From NCBI RefSeq assembly GCF_018403265.1, contig NZ_BOSI01000004.1:124001-188000 (forward strand): a stretch of 64,000 bases of DNA. The letters are read 5' to 3'. Both the position numbers and the translations under genes were made by a program. Source of the DNA: Paenibacillus sp. J31TS4. Lineage in GTDB: Bacteria > Bacillota > Bacilli > Paenibacillales > NBRC-103111. Position 1 is the first letter of the stretch. Each line of letters begins with the position of its first letter. This document shows positions 1 through 7,633 of the stretch, one piece after another. Under the pieces are notes generated by a model. The model did no database searches, was not told the DNA's origin, and worked only from the letters and a program-made list of their open reading frames with translations.

Positions 1-309
1 CTTGGCGCCAAGTACGTCCTCGTCAAGGGCGGCGGCAAGCTCCAGCACGAGAAGGCCGTCGACGTGCTCTACGACGGGCAGACGTTCGACGTACTGGAGA
101 GCGAGCGGATCGACACGACGTTCACCCATGGCGCGGGGTGCACCTACTCCGCCGCCATCACCGCCGAGCTCGCCAAGGGCAAGCCGGTGAAGGAAGCGAT
201 CCATACGGCCAAGGCGTTCATCACGGAAGCCATTCGCCATTCGTTCCGGCTGAACCAATATGTCGGCCCGACCAATCACTGCGCTTACCGCCAGGCAGGC
301 AAGCGGTAA
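1..309 (+). CDS. pdxK: Pyridoxine/HMP(-P) kinase, C-terminal part
   Basis: The reading frame is open from base 1 to a TAA at 307-309, giving the last 102 residues of a PfkB/ThiD-fold kinase. It would phosphorylate pyridoxine/pyridoxal or hydroxymethylpyrimidine with ATP in the cytosol for vitamin B6 or thiamine synthesis. The visible motif is THGAGCTYSAAI (about residues 43-54 of the fragment), the anion-hole/GAGC segment that binds ATP phosphates and positions the catalytic Cys/Asp in this family. The C-terminus NQYVGPTNHCAYR resembles the Bacillus ThiD-like PdxK group more than classical ThiD. The 5' part lies outside the window. A strong terminator follows directly. Family is confident; the exact substrate (pyridoxine or HMP) is inferred. 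Confidence 0.85.
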   Translation, partial: LGAKYVLVKGGGKLQHEKAVDVLYDGQTFDVLESERIDTTFTHGAGCTYSAAITAELAKGKPVKEAIHTAKAFITEAIRHSFRLNQYVGPTNHCAYRQAGKR

Positions 310-335
310 CCGAACGGCACGGCCCGCATGCGAAG

Positions 336-372
336 CGGCCGTCTCCTAACGCAGGAGACGGCCGTTTTTTTT
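336..372 (+). terminator. Intrinsic terminator after pdxK
   Basis: A perfect 12-bp stem (CGGCCGTCTCCT / AGGAGACGGCCG) with a 5-base loop is followed by eight T residues. It ends pdxK and lies between it and the convergent hrpB gene. Confidence 0.93.
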
Positions 373-440
373 GTTGCCTTAGGGTCCTTTTCGGAAGAAT
401 ACATGGATCGCCCCGCTCGCATCAGGCGAAGACCCCTAGA

Positions 441-2966
441 CTAGCCGTTCCGCGGCTTAGCCCGGTTCGTCGGCATCGCCGTCAGCGGGTCGTCCGGCCA
501 ATAGTGCTTGGGATAGCGGCCCTTCAGGTCCTTCTTCACCTCGAAGTAGGCGGACCGCCAGAAGCTCGCCAAATCCCGCGTCACCTGAACCGGACGCTGT
601 GCGGGCGACAGCAGGTGCATGGTGAGGGGCGCCCGCCCCGCCGCGATGCGCGGCGTCTCCGTCCAGCCGAACACCTCCTGCAGCCGGACGTTCAGCGCCG
701 GCGCGTCCGGATCGCTGTAATCGACCGGAATCCGCGATCCGCTCGGCACCGCCAGATGGGTCGGCGCCTCCTCGTCCAGCCTCCGGCGGCGTTCCCACGG
801 CAGCATGGCCTCGAGCAGCTCCGCCAGCTTCAGCCGTTGCAGGTCCTCCCGGCTCCGCAGACCGCCCGCATAGGGCGCGAGCCAATCCTCCAGCGTCCCC
901 AGAAGCGCCTCGTCGGACATATCCGGCCAGGAGGGCTCGTGCCGATGCAGGAAGCCGATCCGCTCGCGCAGCTGGCGGGCGCCTTTGGTCCACGGCAGCA
1001 GGCCAAGCCCCTCCTGCCGGATGCCGTCCATGAGAGCGGCGGTTGTCCGCTCCGGGTCCGGATCACCGACCGGTCCCTCGTGAAGCGTCAGCGCGCCGAG
1101 GGCGACCCGCCGCCGGGCACGCACCGCCTGCGCCGCCCGGTCCCAGGCGACGGTCGTCTCCGTGCGGATCCGCTCGCCGAAGCAGCGCTCCAGCTCCTCC
1201 TGCGCGAGCGGGGCGGCCAGGTAGATGCGGCTGTCCGGGCCCTGATCGTCCAGCTCGGCGGCGACGATGTACGGCGCCTGCGCGAGCGGCTGCTGCCCGG
1301 CGAAGGCGGCGCCCCGTCCGCCGCTGAGCAGGTAGCGAAGCCCGCCGCGCCGCTGGCCGATGCGGTCCGGGTACGCGAAGGCGAGCAGCAGCCCGGCGGC
1401 CTCGGCGTCTCCGTCCGCTCCCGCGGACGCCGCCTGGCCCGCCGGGACGCCGAGCGCCTCGCGCAGCCGCTTCGCCTCGGCGACGACGCGCTGGCGGGCG
1501 GCCGGGTCCACGGCCGCCTCCGCCGGCAGGCTGCGCCGCCCGCCGCCGCGGAGCGCCTCGACGCGCAGCCGCATGTCGGCGTCGGCGGACGCGCCGCGGC
1601 CGCGCAGCAGGTCGCGCTCGCCGAGCAGCGCGGCCAGCTCGCACGCGAGCCCGCCGAGGCCGAGCGGCTCGGCGCGCAGCAGCATGTGCGCGAGCCGGGG
1701 CGCGAGGCCGAGCCGCGCCATGCGGCGGCCGTGCGGCGTGATGGCGCCGTCCGGGCCGAGCGCGCCGAGCTCGGCGAGCAGCTCGCACGCCTGCGCGTAG
1801 GCGCCGGGCGGGGGTGGGTCGAGCCAGGCGAGCTCGTCCGGCGCCGCGCCCCAGGCGGCCAGCTCGAGCGCCAGGGAGGCGAGATCCGCCTCCCGGATCT
1901 CGGGCGCGCTGTGCGGGGCGAGCTGGCGGTCCTCCTCGGCCGTCCACAGCCGGAAGCAGACGCCCGGCCCGAGACGGCCGGCGCGGCCCCGGCGCTGGTC
2001 GGCGGACGCGCGCGAGACGCGGACCGTCTCGAGCCGCGTCAGGCCCGTGCGCGGCGAGAAGCGCGGTACGCGGCTCAGACCCGCATCGACGACGACCCGG
2101 ACACCCTCCACGGTCAGGCTCGTCTCGGCGATCGACGTCGCGAGCACGACCTTGCGGACGCCGGGCGGAGCCGGCGCGAGCGCCGCGTCCTGTTCCTCCT
2201 GCGGCAAGCTGCCGAAGAGCGGCGCCACGCGGACGCTGCCGTCCGCTCCCGGCCCGGCCGGCGAGGCAAGACGCGCCTGCACCCGCCGAATTTCGCCTTC
2301 CCCGGGGAGGAAGACGAGGAGATCGCCCACGGTCTGCGCGAGCGCCTCCCGGATCGCTGCGGCTGCCTCGTCCTCGAGGCGCCCCTCCATCCGGCGCTCC
2401 CGGTAGACCGTCTCCACCGGGTACACCCGCCCCGGGCTGGCCAGAACCCGTGCCCCGCCGAGCAGGGCGGCTACCGCTTCGGCATCCATCGTCGCGGACA
2501 TGACGAGCAGACGCAGATCGCCATTCAGCAGCTCCCGGGCCTGCAGGCACAAGCCCAGTCCCAGATCGGCGGCGAGACTCCGCTCGTGGAACTCGTCAAA
2601 GATGACGAGGCCGATCCCCTCCAGCGACGGATCCGCCTGCAGCATCCGCGTCAGCACGCCCTCCGTCACCACTTCGATTCGCGTCCCCGGCCCGACCTTG
2701 GTATCCTGCCGGACGCGGTAGCCGACCGTCTCTCCTACCCTCTCGCCGAGCGAAGCGGCGAGGAACCGGGCGGCTGCCCGTGCGGCGAGCCGCCGGGGCT
2801 CCAGCATGACGATCCGGCGGCCGCCGAGCCAGGGCTCGTTCCGCAGCGCGAGCGGCACGCGGGTCGTCTTGCCCGCCCCCGGCTCGGCCACCAGCACCGC
2901 CCCCGTCTCCGCGGCGAGGGTGCGCCGCAGCTCGGGCAGCACCGCTTCAATCGGCAGTTGAGCCAT
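441..2966 (-). CDS. hrpB: ATP-dependent helicase HrpB (DEAH box)
   Basis: 841 residues, normal length for HrpB. N-terminal DEAH helicase core: Walker A AEPGAGKTTRVP (about 27-38), motif II DEFH in LVIFDEFHERS (about 124-134), motif III SATMD, motif V ATSIAETSLT and motif VI QRRGRAGR. These are followed by the HA2/winged-helix region and the HrpB-specific C-terminal domain (MLPWERRRRLDE, PVDYSDPDAPALNVRLQEVFG). It is an NTP-driven nucleic-acid helicase, presumably RNA, in the cytosol; its cellular role is poorly known. The start at 2966 has a purine-rich GGAGAGAGGGAA just upstream. It is transcribed alone, convergent with pdxK. A TATAAT-like -10 lies at about 3003-3008, partly inside the T-run of the upstream DoxX terminator. 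Very high GC explains the long antisense frames here. Confidence 0.95.
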   Translation of the reverse strand: MAQLPIEAVLPELRRTLAAETGAVLVAEPGAGKTTRVPLALRNEPWLGGRRIVMLEPRRLAARAAARFLAASLGERVGETVGYRVRQDTKVGPGTRIEVVTEGVLTRMLQADPSLEGIGLVIFDEFHERSLAADLGLGLCLQARELLNGDLRLLVMSATMDAEAVAALLGGARVLASPGRVYPVETVYRERRMEGRLEDEAAAAIREALAQTVGDLLVFLPGEGEIRRVQARLASPAGPGADGSVRVAPLFGSLPQEEQDAALAPAPPGVRKVVLATSIAETSLTVEGVRVVVDAGLSRVPRFSPRTGLTRLETVRVSRASADQRRGRAGRLGPGVCFRLWTAEEDRQLAPHSAPEIREADLASLALELAAWGAAPDELAWLDPPPPGAYAQACELLAELGALGPDGAITPHGRRMARLGLAPRLAHMLLRAEPLGLGGLACELAALLGERDLLRGRGASADADMRLRVEALRGGGRRSLPAEAAVDPAARQRVVAEAKRLREALGVPAGQAASAGADGDAEAAGLLLAFAYPDRIGQRRGGLRYLLSGGRGAAFAGQQPLAQAPYIVAAELDDQGPDSRIYLAAPLAQEELERCFGERIRTETTVAWDRAAQAVRARRRVALGALTLHEGPVGDPDPERTTAALMDGIRQEGLGLLPWTKGARQLRERIGFLHRHEPSWPDMSDEALLGTLEDWLAPYAGGLRSREDLQRLKLAELLEAMLPWERRRRLDEEAPTHLAVPSGSRIPVDYSDPDAPALNVRLQEVFGWTETPRIAAGRAPLTMHLLSPAQRPVQVTRDLASFWRSAYFEVKKDLKGRYPKHYWPDDPLTAMPTNRAKPRNG

Positions 2967-3010
2967 TTCCCTCTCTCCTTCCGTTCCCTGGTCTATCCTC
3001 TCATTATAAA

Positions 3011-3040
3011 TAAAAAGCCGCCGGCGTGGTAAGCCGGCGG
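3011..3040 (-). terminator. Intrinsic terminator after the DoxX gene
   Basis: On the minus strand, the stem CCGCCGGC/GCCGGCGG is followed by GCTTTTTA. It terminates the DoxX gene. The T-tract runs into the hrpB promoter region, so the two units are packed tightly. Confidence 0.8.
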
Positions 3041-3139
3041 AACGAACACTCTAGGAGAGCGACGATACGCGCAGATCATGAGCAATGGTATTCTACCTTT
3101 ACGAGCGTGGAAGGCTCCGTTCTGCAACGGACTAGAGCA

Positions 3140-3544
3140 TTAGGAACGCTTCCGCCCAGGCAGCAGGCTGTCCAGCGCGTAAAACTTGCTGCCGCTGATC
3201 GCGAGCGCGGCCGCCATGGCCAGCAGCGCGAGGTCCAGCTCGTAGCCCGCTCCCTGGCCGCTGCCGAGGAAGCCGCCGGCCAGCTTCACCTTCAGCGTCG
3301 CGCCGAGCATCACGAGGCCAAGCAGAAGCGAGAGAAGCCGAGTGAACAGGCCGGCAATCAGCAGCAAGCCGCCTACCAGCTCAAGGGCGGCCACCACGTA
3401 CGCCAACGCACCGGGAAGGCCGAGGCTTTCAAAGAATCCAACGGTCCCTTCCATCCCCGTCACCTTAACATAACCGTGAACGACAAACGTCAGCCCGAGC
3501 ATGACCCGGATGACAAGCAGACTCCATTCATAGCGATTGTTCAT
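3140..3544 (-). CDS. DoxX family membrane protein
   Basis: 134 residues with four predicted membrane helices (about 8-25, 45-68, 72-90, 105-122), the size and layout of DoxX/CatD/YfiD-type proteins. Typical motifs are MLGLTFVVHGYVKV near the N-terminus and a Gly-rich GGLLLIAGLFTR helix. The family sits in the cytoplasmic membrane and is linked to quinone or thiol-redox stress; the biochemical function is not established. GGAGGTACAGAG precedes the ATG. It is a single gene with its own terminator. The promoter carries two near-identical TTAGTTACT-type boxes flanking the -10, which suggests control by an HxlR/DUF24- or MarR-family redox repressor not encoded in this window. Confidence 0.85.
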   Translation of the reverse strand: MNNRYEWSLLVIRVMLGLTFVVHGYVKVTGMEGTVGFFESLGLPGALAYVVAALELVGGLLLIAGLFTRLLSLLLGLVMLGATLKVKLAGGFLGSGQGAGYELDLALLAMAAALAISGSKFYALDSLLPGRKRS

Positions 3545-3563
3545 CTCTGTACCTCCATTTTTA

Positions 3564-3614
3564 TTAGTAACTAACTATAATGTTTATCATTATACAATAG
3601 TAAGTAACTAATTA
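3564..3614 (-). promoter_or_regulatory. DoxX promoter with paired operator boxes
   Basis: The minus-strand -10 TATAAT (complement of 3589-3594) lies between two similar boxes: TTAGTTACTAA (3564-3574, an interrupted palindrome) and TAATTAGTTACTTA (3601-3614). Box centres are about 38 bp apart. Such placement fits a dimeric repressor covering the -35/spacer and the start region. In Bacillus subtilis the DoxX-family gene catD is repressed by the DUF24 regulators YodB and CatR, a plausible parallel. Confidence 0.6.
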
Positions 3615-3657
3615 CACGTAGAGAATACTTCCAGTCACGGCGCTTGGCAGATCACAT

Positions 3658-3688
3658 AAAAAACACCCCAGGGTTTTCCCTGGGGTGT
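3658..3688 (-). terminator. Intrinsic terminator after the parR-like gene
   Basis: Perfect 11-bp stem ACACCCCAGGG/CCCTGGGGTGT with a 4-base loop, followed on the minus strand by six T residues. It ends the parM-parR unit. Confidence 0.93.
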
Positions 3689-3694
3689 ACGCCG

Positions 3695-4069
3695 CTAAAT
3701 CCACGACTCGATGTCTTCTTCGTCGATCTCGTCATCCGGCAGCTCGGCGTAGGCCGGCTGCTTGTCCGGAACGTCCGCCGCTTGCGGAAGCCGAAGCTCC
3801 GGCTCGGCCGCAGCCGCCGTCTCCTCGTTCCGGTATGGCGCGGCGTCGCCCGTCTGCTTGCCGAACGCCGGCATCGCGGATAGATCGCGTTCCGCCGGAA
3901 TATGGGTCTGCAGGTTGCGGACTCCGTTGCGGCTGATCTCCAGCTCGATCAGGTACCGGATCGAATCCATTAGATTCGTCTGGCTGTTGATCCAGTCCAA
4001 AACCGCCGGCTCCTCATTTTTCTTCGTTTTCAAGCTTATGTTATCGCCGGGCTGTTTTTTCTTTTTCAC
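3695..4069 (-). CDS. ParR-like adaptor of the ParM segregation system
   Basis: 124 residues. A basic start (MKKKKQPGD) leads into a conserved helical block, LDWINSQTNLMDSIRYLI, about residues 24-41, the kind of ribbon-helix-helix DNA-binding segment found in Firmicute ParR partners. The C-terminal half is acidic and low-complexity, ending DDEIDEEDIESWI, as expected for a flexible tail that contacts the actin-like filament. It lies 88 bp downstream of the parM-like gene on the same strand and is followed by a terminator, so it is the second gene of a two-gene unit. By analogy it would bind a centromere-like site and couple it to filaments. Assignment depends partly on the neighbour; no iteron-type centromere was found nearby. 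Confidence 0.7.
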   Translation of the reverse strand: MKKKKQPGDNISLKTKKNEEPAVLDWINSQTNLMDSIRYLIELEISRNGVRNLQTHIPAERDLSAMPAFGKQTGDAAPYRNEETAAAAEPELRLPQAADVPDKQPAYAELPDDEIDEEDIESWI

Positions 4070-4157
4070 TTGCCGTCACCCACCTTGCACCTGGCGTTCT
4101 GCCGGGCTCCGTCTGCGTCTTACCCGAGAGGGACGGAAGCCCGGAATCCCGCCTCCC

Positions 4158-5390
4158 CTAGGAGGCTTCCTCCGTTCTCGCTTTCGCTCCCTGCTCGACG
4201 AGCGGAGTCGCTTTGTTCTTCAGCGCTTCATAGATCTTGCCGCGAACGAAGGCGTCCAGCCCTTGGGCATTCATCGTCACCGCGTACGAAGCCGGAACGT
4301 AGAGCAGCTGGATCTCCCGCTCGTCGCACAGCTCCTTGAGCATCGGGTACAGCACGGAGCGCATCAGGATGCTGCCGCCGCCGTATACGCAGATGATGTC
4401 GATCTCGTTGCGCGCCTTCGTCAGCTGTTTGCGGATGTTGAGCAGGATCTGCTTGGCTTGTCCTTCCAGCGGGCGCTTCAGCGTCTTCAGCGCGCGGTCG
4501 TGGAACTTATGGCGCGGGTTCTTCAGCACGTCGCTGAAGAACTGACGCGGGCTGTTCGGCAGATGGATCAGCTTGTTGAATTCCTCGAGCGCCTCCTCAA
4601 TCGCATAGCCGGCGCCGTGATGGCTGCCGTGTACGAACTGGCGGAGGAACTTGTTGCCCTCGGTAATCGGGTACTCCGTGGAGCCGTCGCCGATATCGGT
4701 GTGCAGAATGCGCTTATCCTTGAAGTAGCTTCCGTTGAAGCCCTTGTCCAGCTGGTACGTCTGCACGAACTCGCCGAAGATGTCGCCTTCGCGCCATGTG
4801 CCTTCCGGATTCTTCTGGAGCGCGAAGATGACGGGAGTCGCCTCCGGAATCGCCTTCGTGTACGCGAACGTCAGCTTGACCGCCACGCGCTGCTTGCCCA
4901 GATGGACCGTTACGTGGTGCGGCGCCTGCATGAAGCGGCGCTCGAACTTGGACGCGGATTCGTCGGAGTGCTGGGTGATCGGCAGCGCCGTCACCATGTC
5001 GACCTGCACGTCGACGGATTCCGGAATCTTCTTCTCCTCGTCGAAGGCCTTCTGCACGGCCACCGCCGCGATCTGGGACAGGGTGTTGACGATCGGCAGA
5101 TCCATGTCGCACTTCTGGTCGATGCCGACCTGGAGATTCTCGATAATCTCTCCGCTTTCCAGCGCGAATTTGCCAATATAGTACATCCCGGGACGGGCCG
5201 ACGGGGAATCGATTGTAACGACCAGTTGATCCTGCAGCTGTTTAATGAAGCTTTCCGGGAGCTGCTCATCGCTCCACGGCAGTTGATCCACGCGGCAGTT
5301 TACGTTGGGCTGCTGGATAATCTGTCCGTCGATGACCAGATCGTGTTCGCTGTTGCCGTTGTCGTTGCCTACAAAAAAATGATATTGCAT
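4158..5390 (-). CDS. ParM/StbA-family actin-like ATPase
   Basis: 410 residues with the actin/Hsp70 ATPase fold of plasmid-segregation ParM/Alp proteins. Phosphate-1 motif FVGNDNGNSEHDL (about 6-18), phosphate-2 motif HTDIGDGSTEYP (about 228-239) and adenosine motif VYGGGSILMRS (about 340-350) are all present. It would polymerise with ATP and push or pull DNA bound by the adaptor encoded just downstream. The ATG is preceded by GAGGAGGAGAAGGAAG. Flanking genes (hrpB, rplY) are ordinary chromosomal genes, so this appears to be a chromosomally located ParMR module rather than part of a recognisable plasmid; no replication gene is nearby. Function in the chromosome (segregation of an element or another scaffold role) is unknown. 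Confidence 0.85.
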   Translation of the reverse strand: MQYHFFVGNDNGNSEHDLVIDGQIIQQPNVNCRVDQLPWSDEQLPESFIKQLQDQLVVTIDSPSARPGMYYIGKFALESGEIIENLQVGIDQKCDMDLPIVNTLSQIAAVAVQKAFDEEKKIPESVDVQVDMVTALPITQHSDESASKFERRFMQAPHHVTVHLGKQRVAVKLTFAYTKAIPEATPVIFALQKNPEGTWREGDIFGEFVQTYQLDKGFNGSYFKDKRILHTDIGDGSTEYPITEGNKFLRQFVHGSHHGAGYAIEEALEEFNKLIHLPNSPRQFFSDVLKNPRHKFHDRALKTLKRPLEGQAKQILLNIRKQLTKARNEIDIICVYGGGSILMRSVLYPMLKELCDEREIQLLYVPASYAVTMNAQGLDAFVRGKIYEALKNKATPLVEQGAKARTEEAS

Positions 5391-6008
5391 AACTTCCTTC
5401 TCCTCCTCAGTTTTGCGGGTATGGGCTATACATGACCGTCTGCCTGACCTGCTATCTTATGTAACGAGCGACAAACCAGAGGGGCTTCGTCCTTGGCGGT
5501 AATAAGCCTATATAGAGATATTCGTGTTAAAGAACGGTTTTCCTGCCATTGCCCCCTAGAAAAAAGTAACATTCGGTGATGCCGGCTCTTGTTTTTTAGC
5601 GGTCGGCTGGCGGATTAAGGAAGGGACTTCCTGCATATAACAGAAAAAGTCCAGGAAGGCCATCCTACCGCATCCCCGCTGCCAACGCAAGCCGGTAGCG
5701 GCGGGCATTCGCAAGCAAGGGAGCGTCCCAGCCGGCTTGCCGCCGGCCCATCGTCTCCCGCGGCCGTGTCGGTTTGCGTCTCGTCCTGGCCTTCCTACCG
5801 TCCATTCGATTCCCCAGCCTTCTTTCTCAGTTGGTCTAAATTCAAGATTGCATGTATGAAGGCTTATTCGTGTTTGGAATGTATATACTGCTAAGTTGGG
5901 CACGTCAAAATTAAAAAAGGAGCCCGGTACGCTACCGGACTCGTGTCGAACAAATTGCAGATATTGTTTCTTACGGTCACTTCATTAGATGGAACAGCCT
6001 CTATAGCA
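5391..6008. other. Intergenic region upstream of parM, downstream of rplY
   Basis: About 620 bp. It holds the rplY terminator (5913-5942) and the upstream region of parM. A 115-codon minus-strand frame (5556-5903) has no ribosome site and an atypical Arg/Gly/Pro-rich composition, so it is not called. No tandem iterons that could serve as a parC centromere were visible. Confidence 0.6.
5913..5942 (-). terminator. Intrinsic terminator after rplY
   Basis: Stem GAGTCCGGTA/TACCGGGCTC on the minus strand with a 3-base loop, followed by CTTTTTT. Confidence 0.88.
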
Positions 6009-6554
6009 TTACGGCTTTGATACTGATATGAGAAGCTCGTTATTGTCGGATACGACCGTCACTTCGGTTGGCAAGTTCAGGTCTTTGACGGAACGGGTTT
6101 CTCCGATTTTCATCGCGCTGATGTCCAGCTCGATTGAAGACGGCAGATTCTTCGGCAAGGCCTCCACTTCTACATACGGGTTCTGGATCTGAACGACTCC
6201 TCCCAATCTCGTTCCGGCCGGAGTGCCTATGAACTTCACCATGATCTTCGTCCGAATCACCTCATCCATCTGAACAAGCTGGAAGTCCACATGGATAAGC
6301 TCACGGGTTACAGGGTTTCGCTGCAAGTCCTCCAGCAGTACGGTCATGGATTGGTCGTCCTCCATCTTCAGCTGGATAAAGCCGGACGCCCCTAGCTTTA
6401 ACCATTTTTCAAATTGCTTAGTAGAAATATTAATGATTTCATTGTCTACGTTTTTTCCGAATACGACCGCTGGCAAACGCCCCTTCCGACGTAAATTGCG
6501 CAGTCCGGAAGAATTCAATTGCGGACGTCTTTCTGTATGAATAGATGCAGCCAT
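6009..6554 (-). CDS. rplY: 50S ribosomal protein bL25, long CTC form
   Basis: 181 residues: an N-terminal bL25 5S-rRNA-binding domain (RRPQLNSSGLRNLRRKGRLPAVVFGK, in part about 9-34) and a C-terminal TL5/CTC beta domain (PYVEVEALPKNLPSSIELDIS, about 126-146). It binds 5S rRNA in the large subunit; the long form is the Bacillus general-stress Ctc type. Start ATG at 6554 has GAAAGGAGAGGTAGAG-like sequence upstream (AAAGGAGAGG). The gene stands alone with its own terminator. No convincing sigma-B promoter (GTTTAA/GGGTAT) was found, and a TATAAT lies at about 6679-6684. Slightly lower GC than the surrounding genes. Confidence 0.93.
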   Translation of the reverse strand: MAASIHTERRPQLNSSGLRNLRRKGRLPAVVFGKNVDNEIINISTKQFEKWLKLGASGFIQLKMEDDQSMTVLLEDLQRNPVTRELIHVDFQLVQMDEVIRTKIMVKFIGTPAGTRLGGVVQIQNPYVEVEALPKNLPSSIELDISAMKIGETRSVKDLNLPTEVTVVSDNNELLISVSKP

Positions 6555-6707
6555 GCTCTACCTCTCCTTTATCATGAGTGATCTCAGCGCTTTACTAGTT
6601 GTCGTTGAGCCTCCCCAGAACGGGGTTAAATAGAGAAACATAGCATCACAACCTCCATGTCCTTTCAGAAACATACATTATATGTAAAAAACCCGCAAAT
6701 ATAGACG

Positions 6708-6740
6708 AAGGCACCCCACTCCGAGGAGTGGAATGCCTTT
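6708..6740. repeat. Inverted repeat between rplY and the NUDIX gene
   Basis: AAGGCA..CCACTCC / GGAGTGG..TGCCTT forms a roughly 13-bp interrupted stem with a 2-4-base loop. Neither side carries a proper T-run, so it may be a weak terminator for the NUDIX gene or an mRNA-end hairpin. The rest of 6555-6954 shows no gene. Confidence 0.5.
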
Positions 6741-6954
6741 GGGTTTCATTGACCATATCATAGTTATGCGGTTATGTCGATACTTGACTGATCCGGAATT
6801 CATGAACAGGATCATGCAAGAAATTAGGTTCCAAACAATAGTTCGCCCTATTTATGATACGGTTCTCCCCGCAGTCTGTATCGGCAAGTGTTAGGGCCAT
6901 CCTGATAGGGGATAGCCCTTTCTTTGACAACTCGCCCATCACCGGAATGATAAT

Positions 6955-7425
6955 TCAGTAGAACTCGATCAATTTCTTGTCTATCTCTGCAACAAGTCCA
7001 ATATCCGATATACCATTCCACAAAATAATCGACCTGGCTTCCTCATTCTCAACAAACTCATCAAGTTGACTTAGTTCACCTGAAAACAAAGCACCATACT
7101 CTGTCCTTTCAGGGCCATGAAAACTTGGTTGAAGTCTAAACTTCATTAACCCTTTGAAATTGACTTCATCGATCTTTTGATTGGTTTCCTCATATAATTC
7201 TCTAATTACACATTGCTTAGCAGTTTCTCCTTCTTCAATAATACCTCCAGGTAACTCCCAACTATTGCTCCACTTATTGTGCATGAATAGGTACTTCTCC
7301 TGGCACTTCACTACAATTAATGCATGTGTAAGTGGGGCATCGAGCGCGGCAACATCAAGTTGATTCTCCTCGATAGCTAACAATTCTAAAAAAATATTCC
7401 CATTCGCATCTGTCATGATTGCCAT
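6955..7425 (-). CDS. NUDIX hydrolase
   Basis: 156 residues with a full NUDIX box, GGIIEEGETAKQC..RELYEET (about 62-84; pattern G-x5-E-x7-RE-x2-EE), which binds the divalent metal and cleaves nucleoside-diphosphate-linked substrates. The substrate cannot be read from the sequence; the long N-terminal extension and the LMKFRLQPSFHGPERTEYGALF segment resemble uncharacterised MutT/YjhB-like hydrolases. ATG is preceded by TGGAGGGCTAAAGAA. Base composition is distinctly AT-richer than its neighbours, suggesting acquisition. It is transcribed from a consensus-like promoter about 200 bp upstream, and its leader contains a short ORF and an attenuator-like set of hairpins ending in an intrinsic terminator, so its expression is probably conditional. 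Confidence 0.88.
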   Translation of the reverse strand: MAIMTDANGNIFLELLAIEENQLDVAALDAPLTHALIVVKCQEKYLFMHNKWSNSWELPGGIIEEGETAKQCVIRELYEETNQKIDEVNFKGLMKFRLQPSFHGPERTEYGALFSGELSQLDEFVENEEARSIILWNGISDIGLVAEIDKKLIEFY

Positions 7426-7460
7426 TTCTTTAGCCCTCCATTTTCTTTTTGTGCTGGAAC

Positions 7461-7492
7461 AAAAAACGCGCTAGACCCATGGGTCCTGCGCG
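7461..7492 (-). terminator. Leader terminator upstream of the NUDIX gene (hairpin A)
   Basis: On the minus strand CGCGC-A-G-GACCC-AT-GGGTC-T-A-GCGCG followed by TTTTTT: a strong stem with one A/A mismatch and one G/T pair, placed between the promoter and the start codon 36 bases downstream. Its 5' arm overlaps a competing stem (hairpin B, 7484-7507). Confidence 0.85.
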
Positions 7493-7536
7493 TCGTATAT
7501 CGCAGGATGGGAAGCGCGAAGAGCGCTAACCCATCC
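7484..7536 (-). promoter_or_regulatory. Mutually exclusive leader hairpins B and C
   Basis: Hairpin B pairs TCCTGCG (7501-7507, minus) with CGCAGGA (7484-7490) and shares bases with the terminator stem A. Hairpin C pairs GGATGGG (7530-7536) with CCCATCC (7505-7511), with an inner AGCGC/GCGCT stem, and shares bases with B. In order of transcription C, B, A have the roles anti-antiterminator, antiterminator and terminator. Stems are read directly; the switching role is inferred. Confidence 0.65.
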
Positions 7537-7554
7537 CCAAATTTTAGGAATGAG

Positions 7555-7626
7555 TTAACGCCTCTCATGATGATGAGGTTGTTTCAAAATCAAATAATAC
7601 ATTCCATTACCCCATTCCACTAACAT
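7555..7626 (-). CDS. Putative leader peptide of the NUDIX gene
   Basis: A short frame of 23 codons starting at ATG 7626-7624 and ending TAA 7557-7555. The first ATG would be at or next to the predicted transcription start, so the in-frame ATG at 7602-7600 (codon 9), preceded by ATGGGGTAATGGA, is the better start. It gives the 15-residue peptide MYYLILKQPHHHERR. The distal codons (CCT CAT CAT CAT GAG AGG) take part in two overlapping small stems (CCTCAT/ATGAG-AGG and ATGAG/CTCAT) just upstream of hairpin C. A ribosome stalled on the His-rich/Arg end could therefore change leader folding. Whether it is translated is unproven. Confidence 0.5.
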   Translation of the reverse strand: MLVEWGNGMYYLILKQPHHHERR

Positions 7627-7633
7627 AATGGAA

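Noticed and set aside
138-3032. Plus-strand open frame of 964 codons opposite hrpB
   Set aside because: Arg/Pro/Ala-rich, no recognisable domain; it mirrors the high-GC third-position pattern of hrpB, whose helicase motifs are complete on the other strand.
5556-5903. Minus-strand frame of 115 codons between parM and rplY
   Set aside because: No ribosome site, odd composition, no known motif; it ends where the AT-rich 5560-5580 stretch begins.
6555-6660. Sigma-B promoter for rplY (ctc-like)
   Set aside because: No GTTTAA-N12-15-GGGTAT pattern at any sensible distance from the start.
7461-7536. T-box riboswitch upstream of the NUDIX gene
   Set aside because: The antiterminator lacks the TGGNACCGCG T-box sequence and no specifier-loop stem was seen; the short-ORF attenuation model fits better.
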